From: Oehlia diaphana | Lineage: Eukaryota; Glomeromycota; Glomeromycetes; Glomerales; Glomeraceae | Length of the DNA stretch: 41,255 nucleotides | Reading direction: 5' to 3' | NCBI GenBank assembly: GCA_003833135.1 | Contig: QZLH01000106.1 | Location: 22,458 to 63,712 of the forward strand | Part shown: piece by piece, positions 33,726-41,255 of the stretch | Layout: each line of letters opens with the position of its first letter | Position numbering within the stretch: the stretch's first letter is position 1 | The notes under the pieces: model-generated | Seen by the model: only the letters and a program-made list of their open reading frames with translations | Told to the model about the DNA's origin: nothing | Database searches by the model: none | Made by a program: the position numbers and the translations under genes

Positions 33726-35495
33726 ATGTCTAAAGACTGGGTAAATTGGATTGATGATGCTACCTCAAAAAATTATATTAAATGTTATGAATACAAAAAC
33801 TTTTCTAACTTTATTGAGATTGGCTCCGGAGGCTTCGGAAAGGTTTATCGTGCAAGCTGGAAAAATCCTCGTACTATTTTAGCACTAAAATCTCTCAATG
33901 ATGCCACAGCCGAAAAAATTGTTGATGAGGTAACTACGTTATAAAAAATATTTCGACTTTATAATAAATGCATTTTTAATTTAAAAATTTTTTTTATTAT
34001 TATCTAGCTTAAAATCCAGCGTGAAGTAGATTTTCACGATAATATTATAAAATTCCATGGTGTTACAATAAGTATAATAAATGATTTTATATGAAATTTT
34101 AATATAATTTATGAAAATTATAAATTAAACAATTATTTTCTTTTAAAAAGATGATCAAAATTCTAGTTCAAAGAAATGCTATATGTTGGTAATGGAATAT
34201 GCCGACAGTGGTACACTTCGAAATTATTTAGAAAAAAATATTAGTAGTCTCACTTGGAATGATAAATTCAAAATGGCATATCAATTAGCTAGTGGTGTAT
34301 TATGCTTACATGATGAGAATATAATTCATCGTGATTTGGTAATTCATTTATTTAAATTACATGCTTTATGTATTTATAATTTAGTTCAGGTTATTTATTA
34401 TTAATTAATAGCACTCCTGCAACGTGTTAGTCCATCAAAATACAATCAAATTGGCTGATTTTGGATTATCAAAAATGATTAATGACCCAAATGCATCACA
34501 ACAAGGTGGTTTAATTCCTTATATTGATCCGAAAATGTTCGTAACTTCTTCATATTATTCTCTGAGCAAAAAGAGCGATGTTTATAGTATTGGTGTACTT
34601 CTATGGGAAATATCAAGTTGTCGGCCACCTTTCAAAGATATGCCTGGATTAGCAATTAGGATTTCGCAAGGTCTTAGAGAAACACCTATTCCTAAAACAC
34701 CTAAGGACTACGAAAATCTTTATACCGGTAAATATAATTTAAAAGCTTAATTATTATTTAAAATATTATTTATCAATAACATTGATGATATTGTCAAAAT
34801 TTATAGATTGTTGGAAACATGAACCAAATGATCGTCCAATTATCCAAAATGTGGTTGCTAGATTAGAAGCAATTATGACGAAATATAATATAAATGCGAG
34901 GTCTGCTTGGACACCTCCTATTATTAGTTTATCACATAACAATTTATCTCGAGGTTTTAATAATAATATGAATAATATAATCAAAGTAGAACCTTTAAAG
35001 TCACCGAGTAAAGCACCTCAGACTAACTTTTATAAGCAAAAATCTGAAAAAGATATAGTCGATGGAATAGCTGCTCTTGCTGATGACATATACGATCGCA
35101 ATAAAAAGCAGAGAATTCTTAATTACATTAAAGAACATCATAAAACTTCAGAAGAAATTTTTGACTGGCTATCAAATAATCAAAGTGAAGCCAACCCTCT
35201 TCTTGTACTTGGAGATTTTTATTATTTAGGAATTGCAACTTTGGCTGATAAGAAAAAAGCTTATAAATACTATGAGGAAGCAGGAAATAAGGGAAATAGC
35301 TTAGCTCAGTACACTCTTGGCATTTTAAGTGAAAAGGAAGAAAGAGATACTTGTGCAGCAATGTATTGGTATAACGAATCTGCTAAACAAGGAAACCAAA
35401 AAGCTATAAATAATTTCTATAGATTACAAAGTGATAATTGCAGGTCCTTTAAACTTACAAATAAATATAGCATGATGGGTCGAAATCTTGTTTAA
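33726..35495 (+). CDS. Kinase C: TKL-like kinase with Sel1-like repeat tail, 486 aa
   Basis: Exons: 33726-33929, 34008-34071, 34151-34338, 34412-34727 and 34807-35495. All introns are GT...AG in the same positions and phases as kinase B, and the joined frame is open. Residues: GSGGFG from G33, K55 in LALK, HRDL with D151, N156, D168 of ADFG, PYIDPKMF, SDVYSIGVLLWEISSCRPPF and CWKHEPNDRP. The linker PLKSPSKAPQT and the tail IVDGIAALADDIYD lead into Sel1-like units (VLGDFYYLGI...KAYKYYEEAGNK and AQYTLGILSE...MYWYNESAKQGN), nearly the same as in kinase B. The activation segment is four residues shorter than in B and differs most from it there. It appears catalytically complete. The high similarity over introns and flanks points to a recent duplication with B. 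Confidence 0.92.
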
Positions 35496-36095
35496 TTTTT
35501 ATTATTCAATATTTTATTATTTCATCAGCTTTACAAACTATACTTTTTTATTATAATTTAAAAAGGTAATTAAACATTATATATAATTTTAGTTACAAAT
35601 GTTAGAGATATTTGATAAATTGTTTAATTTTTTTTTTTATTGTATAAAATCGGTTAATTAACTGTTTGTAATCTTATTTTCGGGAGAGAAGCGTATGTGA
35701 TTGGTAAATTTCGCGATCACGTGGATACATTCGTTTAAAAACGTCATGTGATGATATGATTCACATTTCACAAATGATTAATTTAATTTTCCGTCAGAAC
35801 TTCCATTTTTCTTTGTAATATAAAATTTGGAGTTAAACATTTGTATATAATTTCTTCTTTTTTTATTCCCGAAAGAGAGGAGGATCGATCTATCTATGGT
35901 TAGATCCGCTGGAGATTTTAGTCCGTTAAGCCGATTCCGGTTTTGGCGATAAATCAAATAAACAAAAAAAAAAAAAAAAAAGAAAAAAAAAACTATTAAA
36001 ACAAAGTTAAATAATATGCCAATGACAAAATTGTGTAACTTCGGAAGTTATATCAATAACATATAATGAAATTGTGTCCTGCTACAAGATAATCG
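35496..36095. other. Intergenic stretch between kinases C and D
   Basis: AT-rich with a long A/AG run at 35963-35993. GATCACGTGG and GTCATGTGAT lie near 35715 and 35744. No gene or element ends are seen. Confidence 0.5.
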
Positions 36096-36097
36096 GA

Positions 36098-36132
36098 ATA
36101 ATAATTCCCCGATTGTAAATAACGTTTATAAA
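36098..36132 (+). promoter_or_regulatory. Shared kinase promoter block, copy D
   Basis: AATTCCCCGATTGTAAATAA is followed by TATAAA at 36127-36132, 63 bp before the ATG at 36190. CGGAATAAT just upstream is also found before kinase A. Confidence 0.65.
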
Positions 36133-36189
36133 CAATCTTTTTCTAATTTTTTTTTTTTCATATTAAGAATTTTTTTTTCGTTCATAATT

Positions 36190-38388
36190 ATGTCTAATAA
36201 AACAAAATTCAACGTTGTTACTCGGGTTGATTGGACTAATTGGATTAAAGAAGGCGTATCAAATAAAACTATTAAATATTATGAATATAATAGCTTTTCC
36301 AGTGTTAAAGAAATTGGCTCCAGAACTTCCAGGAAAATCTATCGTGCAAACTGGAAAAGTTCTCGTAATCCATTAGCCTTAAAAACTATTAATGAACATA
36401 ATGCTGAAAAAATTATTTATTGGGTAATTACGTTATAAACATATTTCCGTTTTTTATAATAAAGATTCTTCTAATTGAAAAAAATTCTTTTTATCATTTA
36501 GCTTAAATTACAACGTGAAAAACATTTTTATGATAATATTATAAAGTTTTATGGCGTCACAATAGGTAAAAAAATTTTGTTATTATTTGCTTTATTATCA
36601 TTTATGAAATTGAAATGAACGATTATATTTCTTTTTAATAAGATTATCGAAATGATAATTCAAGGAAGTATATGTTGGTGATGGAATATGCTGACAGTGG
36701 TACTCTTCGAAGATATCTAAAAGAAAATTTTAGCAGTCTCACTTGGAATGATAAATCTGTTATAGCATATCAATTAGCATTCGCTGTATCATGTTTACAT
36801 GACGAGAATATTATTCATGGTGATTTGGTAATTAATTTTATAATAAATAATATACTCTATATAATTAGTAACTAAATTATTTTTATTTATCATTATATAA
36901 TAGCGTTCTGATAACGTGTTAGTCCATCAAAATACAATCAAATTGGCTGATTTTGGAGTTAATCCAGAAAGATTTTATTCGGATGAATACTCTTTAATTA
37001 AAGACGATATTTATAAGATTGGCCTACTTCTATGGGAGATATCAAGTGGGCGGCCACCTTTTAAGGGTGAAAATAGTTATAGATCAACGGAACGACCTAT
37101 CCCCAACACACCTGAGGATTATGTAACGATTTATACTGGTAAATAAGGTATAAAGTGCTTGATTATGATTGACTATATAATAATTTTGAAATTATTGCTA
37201 ATTTAATTAGATTGTTGGAAAGACGACCCCCCAACTATCCACGATATAGTTGCTAGATTAGAATCCATTATGGAAAGAAAATTTGAGACTAGTAATGATT
37301 TTCAGCTATATGATTTTAATAGAGAAATCCAGAATTCTAATTCAAGTTTAGTAGAAGATTTATATTCGTATAATTCTGAAAAAGATTTTCATTATCAAAA
37401 TTCAAATAACCAGAAATCTAGTTTTGAAAAAACTACTAAGGATTTTCGATCTTATGATTCTAAATCAAATATACAAAAACCTATTTCAAGTTTTGCAAAA
37501 GATTTTTATTCGTGTAATTCTGATATTGATATTTCAAGTTTAGGGAGAACCGTGGAAGATTTTCAGTTACACGATTCTAATTCAAGTTTCAAGCAACCTG
37601 GTTATGAAAGAACTACTAAAGATTTTCGATCTTGTGATTCTAATTCAAATTTACTTTCAAGCTTTACAAAAGATTTTGATTCGTGTAATTCTGACATAAG
37701 TACCCAACAGTGTATTTCAAGTTTAGACAGAGTCGCAAAAGAATTCGGGTTACATGATTCTAATTCAAGTATCCAGCAACCTGGTTATGAAAGAACTACT
37801 AAAGATTTTCGATCTTGTGATTCTAATTCAAATTTACGTTCAAGCTTTGCAGAAGATTTTTATTCATGTAATTCTAAAATAAGTACCCAACAGTATTATT
37901 CAAGTTTAGACAGAGTCGCAAAAGATTTTCAGTTACAAGATTCTAATTCAAATGTCCAGAAACCTATTTCAAGTTTTGCAAAAGATTCTTATTCATATAA
38001 CTATGACGTAGATATCCAGCAACCTAGTTCTGTAAGGACTACTACTAAAGATTTTCGACCTTATAATTCTAATTCGAATGTCCAGAAACCCATTTCAAGT
38101 TTCGCAAAAGATTTTTATTCATATAGTTCTGATTTAGATATCCAGCAATGTATTTCAAGTTTCGAAAGAGATTTTCAGTTACATGATTCTAATTCAAATT
38201 ATGAAAATAATAATTCTTATAATTCTAATGTAAATAATCAGCAGTCTATTTCAGGTTCTAGAAGGATTAATTCATTACCTTATGATAGTGATATTGAGAA
38301 CCTTATTGAAAGTATTAACAATGATACATCAAGTTCCCGTAATAGTAATAATAAATCACCATCTGATTTCTGGAAAAACCTCAAGTAA
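36190..38388 (+). CDS. Kinase D: probable pseudokinase with a long repeat tail, 631 aa
   Basis: Exons: 36190-36423, 36502-36565, 36643-36827, 36904-37138 and 37211-38388. The joined frame is open with the same splice positions as A-C. The kinase part is damaged: the glycine loop GSGGFG is GSRTSR (43-48). The activation segment lacks about 18 residues between ADFG (D177) and the helix that reads DDIYKIGLLLWEISSG. The SDVYSIG serine is gone, and CWK is followed directly by DDPPT. K65, the HGDL aspartate D160, N165 and D177 remain. The tail (about 260-631) is built of units such as QKPISSFAKDFYSCNS, TTKDFRSCDSNSN and DFQLHDSNSS, about 18-22 residues each, and ends SDIENLIESINND, like kinase A. 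An intact long tail behind a broken catalytic core suggests a scaffold or decoy role (inference). Confidence 0.88.
37330..38250 (+). repeat. Protein-coding tandem repeats in the tail of kinase D
   Basis: About sixteen degenerate units with the core (S/T)xF-x-DF-x(5-6)-S-N/D-S. A higher-order block of 61 codons (183 bp) is duplicated: GATTCTAATTCAAGT begins at 37573 and again at 37756, each followed by the same GYERTTKDFRSCDSNSN stretch. All copies stay in one frame. Confidence 0.85.
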
Positions 38389-39236
38389 AACTATAATTAG
38401 TTAAAATTGGTCATTTCTAAAAGTATAAATTTTTAGATTATATTATTATAAGATACAGTATTTATTATAGTAAACATTTTATTTTAAATTTAGTAAATAC
38501 ATTTATAACTATCAAATAATTTATCAAAGCTAACAAACCCAATAAACAGAAAAATAAATAACGTTCAAAACAAACTTAATTGGATAATATAAAGTCTAAA
38601 ACGCTTTTTAAGATTTGTCATTGCTAATCATTCTTGAAAGAATTACAGTATCAAATTTAAATCAAAGAACGACAACTGAATTAGTGAACCACAACTGCAA
38701 TAAGTTCATTATAGCCTATAAATACATGTGCATATAAAATTATCAATTAACTTAATCGATTAAGGTAGAATCAACCGTCAATTTTCGTGAGTTACAACTT
38801 ACAAGTCCGTTTACATACAATTATTACAATTGCAATCACATAATCAATTAATCGAGAATAACATATTGCGGGAACGTTTAAAGTTTAAAGCGAAGTAGTT
38901 CACGTGATCATTATAAAAAAATAATTTGTCACGTTATGTCGCCTCCACTTTTCATTTTTATTAAATATTCTGGAAACAATGTTTTTCGTATAGTGAAATC
39001 CTATTCGTCACCCATTATTTGACACATCCGTAATTTCTTAATGCCGTAATGCCGGTGAAAACTACCCGCTTTTAAACCCATTTTTCGATTTTCGGTTAAT
39101 GATCGATTAAAAGTGTTGCTAGGACCAATAAGTAATATAGGTGCTTCTGCAGCACAAGAAGACGAAGTAATTATTATCAATTATAATGGTTATCAATTAT
39201 GATGGTTACAAATAATTAATAGTTATTCGGCTCGAA
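38389..39236. other. 3' flank of kinase D
   Basis: AT-rich, with a TTCACGTGATC word near 38899 and small ATTATCAATTATAATGGTT repeats near 39173-39205. No gene recognised. Confidence 0.5.
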
Positions 39237-39366
39237 GTGCCGAATAAGTGATTTATCCGGTATCCCGTGATTTGAATATTGCCTGATACATGATTTTTTT
39301 GCCTGATACACGATTTATTATAACCATTTTTAATTATAAAAAATCACGTGATACCGGATAAGGCAC
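39237..39366. repeat. Small inverted-repeat structure, probably a MITE
   Basis: The left core TTATCCGGTATCCCGTGATT (39253-39272) and the right core AATCACGTGATACCGGATAA (39342-39361) are complementary with one mismatch. AGTGCC stands near both outer ends. Inside, TTGCCTGATACAYGATTT is directly repeated (from about 39279 and 39299). Confidence 0.6.
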
Positions 39367-41255
39367 TATTATTCCCAAATTCCCAAATCCCAATTAGTAT
39401 GCTGACAATTCTTAAAGTTATCCAATTGGTACTCCATAAAAAAACTGAAGATATGAAATTTGTTCAGAAAACACCTTATTTATCCTTACCAATTCTTTGC
39501 CAAAACTAGCTAAATTCAGGAAAATATAAAACCAACCAAATTCACGAAACCATAATGCCAGACGAAATTAAAAATATAAAGCTACCAAACATTTTACATT
39601 GATTATCAAACACCGACGAACCTTCTTTTTTTAGGGTATGATCGAAATTTTTACGAGTTTTAATGTTATGAAATCAACTCTGAAGATGGATAAAATTTTC
39701 CATGTATATTTTACGCTCTTAAATGATGAATGACGTAAATGAAAGCCCAATAATGATTTCCCTTATATGATTAAGATCCAACTTCGGAAATGTTGATAGT
39801 AAAAATGCCGATTGTGATATGTACAGTAAGTTGCATGAGGCTGATTATTAACGCAAAATAATCATGGCGGAGTATAATTTTATTATTCCCATATACTATC
39901 TGTGTAATTGTTAATAATCCATATATGCAGGAAACAAATCGACTCAATTCCCTAGATCTAACATGACTTGTGCACATGATCCGGATGATTATATCTCGTA
40001 TATTTCGTTAATTATGATTAAAAATATGAAAGAGTATAGTAAATTACTTTTTATCATCCTGGACACGGGCATCTAGTTGATCAGTGTTCACCATATAAAA
40101 TAAACTATTTTAGACTTTTGTGTATTTGAAACTTTTTTTTCTTCGTGGCTCTTGATTTGGAAGAAATGAAAGTTCATATCACTAATTGTAATGTAACTAT
40201 AAATATTAGTAAAAACTAAACGTGAATGTATTAAGATGTATTATAATAAATAAAAATCAAGAAATTGTAACTATTCAATTAAACTATAACTACTATAGGG
40301 GTTGAGATACATTTCACGGTTTGCTTCTGGTGCATGGTTATGTTCATTAAATTTTATTAACACATGCTCATCAATCTCCAGCAATGAAGTATTTCTTTGA
40401 ATTCACAACACCAGTAGTATCTATCATTGCGAAATTAATTTCGATTGGTTACGTAAGGAATTTACTATATTAAACACTTCTCAGTTCATTTTGATCAAGC
40501 AAATAAAAAAAATCTCGCAAAGATGTCCAATAACTAACTAGAAATAAGAAAAAGAATGTTATAACTTGTAAATTTTATATAATCGTTTTTAATAAAAATG
40601 GATGCAATAGATTGAAAATTTATGTAACGATTTTATGATATGTATTATTCGTTTCTATATTCAGATGCTTATTAATTTTGATCAGAAGGGGTATTATGGC
40701 TTTGTAATAATGATCTTAAAATTGCATCACTTTAATAATATGACAACACTTTCAGGAGTATTATAAAATATTATGAATATTATGATAATTCAAAAAAATT
40801 TTATATTGACGATTTAATAAAAAAGATTTGATTTTTTTTTTGTCTTATGATTGTGAAATTTTTAATTTCCTTTTCATATGAATTTTATTATTAACTTCAC
40901 ATTTATTCATTATTTTATTATTTTCAACAGTTTTTGTAAGTCATTCGTTAATTGAATAATTAATTCGATCATACAGTTTTTTTTTAAAATAAGAATAAAC
41001 ATATTATATAAGTATTCCACGCAAACAAGCATTTTATGTTATTAAAGAGACTAAGATGCGGAGCTATACTTTGCTGAAACTTCCGATTTGGCGACTTTAA
41101 CGCCACTTGTATGTTACCGTCACATGACTATATAATCAAGTACTAGCGGCAATTTTTCGTTTTGACTATTCAGTTTCTTTCTCATTACTACACATCAGCT
41201 ATATAGATGCTATAAAGAATTTTAATGATTTTTTTTATATATTTTTTATAGTGCA
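39367..41255. other. Right end of the window, no intact gene seen
   Basis: AT-rich with no open frame of protein-like quality except the short relic at 40298-40404. A 68-aa minus-strand frame at 39771-39977 has no recognised feature and is not called. Confidence 0.5.
40298..40404 (-). pseudogene. Short relic with an HNHAP motif, possibly FLYWCH/MULE transposase
   Basis: A minus-strand frame reads IQRNTSLLEIDEHVLIKF and then NEHNHAPEANREM, closed upstream by a stop and ending soon after. HNHxP close to the end of a short beta-like segment is the signature end of FLYWCH zinc fingers that accompany Mutator-like transposases. The cysteines and the W that should precede it are not in frame, so only the last third would be left. 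Confidence 0.4.

Noticed and set aside
34766..35361. Minus-strand frames opposite the Sel1 region of kinase C
   Set aside because: Antisense shadows of the coding exon.

Overview
This is a gene-poor, very AT-rich eukaryotic window with short spliceosomal introns (about 60-150 bp, GT...AG), many poly(A)/poly(T) tracts and many small transposon relics. Three things suggest an arbuscular mycorrhizal fungus of the Rhizophagus/Glomeromycota type: tandem TKL-like kinases with Sel1-repeat tails, a full-length eukaryotic Argonaute, and kinase wording (HxDL-HSNN, PYIDP, SDVYSIGVLLWE) that I recall from that group. The assignment rests on recall, not on a search.

Left part (1-8692): a minus-strand kinase copy broken by three single-base losses runs off the left edge. 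After low-complexity repeats comes a six-exon ubiquitin-conjugating enzyme (E2, UBC4/UBE2D type, minus strand, 146 aa), then about 4 kb with almost nothing recognisable.

Centre-left (8693-16000): an intronless 929-aa Argonaute with a complete DEDH slicer tetrad (minus strand), a poly(A)-rich duplicated segment, a likely solo LTR with TG...CA ends and a TTAG duplication, and an intronless 612-aa protein with an F-box-like N-terminus (minus strand).

Centre (16000-23100): mostly mobile-element debris. It holds a 995-bp hAT-like non-autonomous element with a perfect 8-bp target duplication, a long foldback element, a broken paralogue of the 612-aa protein, a small orphan gene (133 aa) and a 317-bp inverted-repeat element.

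Right part (23100-38400): four plus-strand five-exon kinase paralogues, called A, B, C and D here. All share intron positions and phases and a promoter block with a TATA box 56-63 bp before the ATG. A and D end in a Ser/Asn/Asp-rich repeat tail; B and C end in Sel1-like repeats. D has lost its glycine-rich loop and most of its activation segment but keeps a fully open, greatly expanded tail, so it looks like a pseudokinase. A decayed fifth kinase lies between B and C beside a second hAT-like element, and a pair of nested small transposons sits just before C.

Right end (38400-41255): no intact gene seen, only a small inverted-repeat structure and a short relic with an HNHAP motif. How the parts cooperate is inference: the kinases look like a locally duplicating sensor/signalling family, Argonaute is the expected effector of small-RNA silencing in such a transposon-laden genome, and the E2 belongs to protein ubiquitination. 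Nothing in the sequence links the three functionally.
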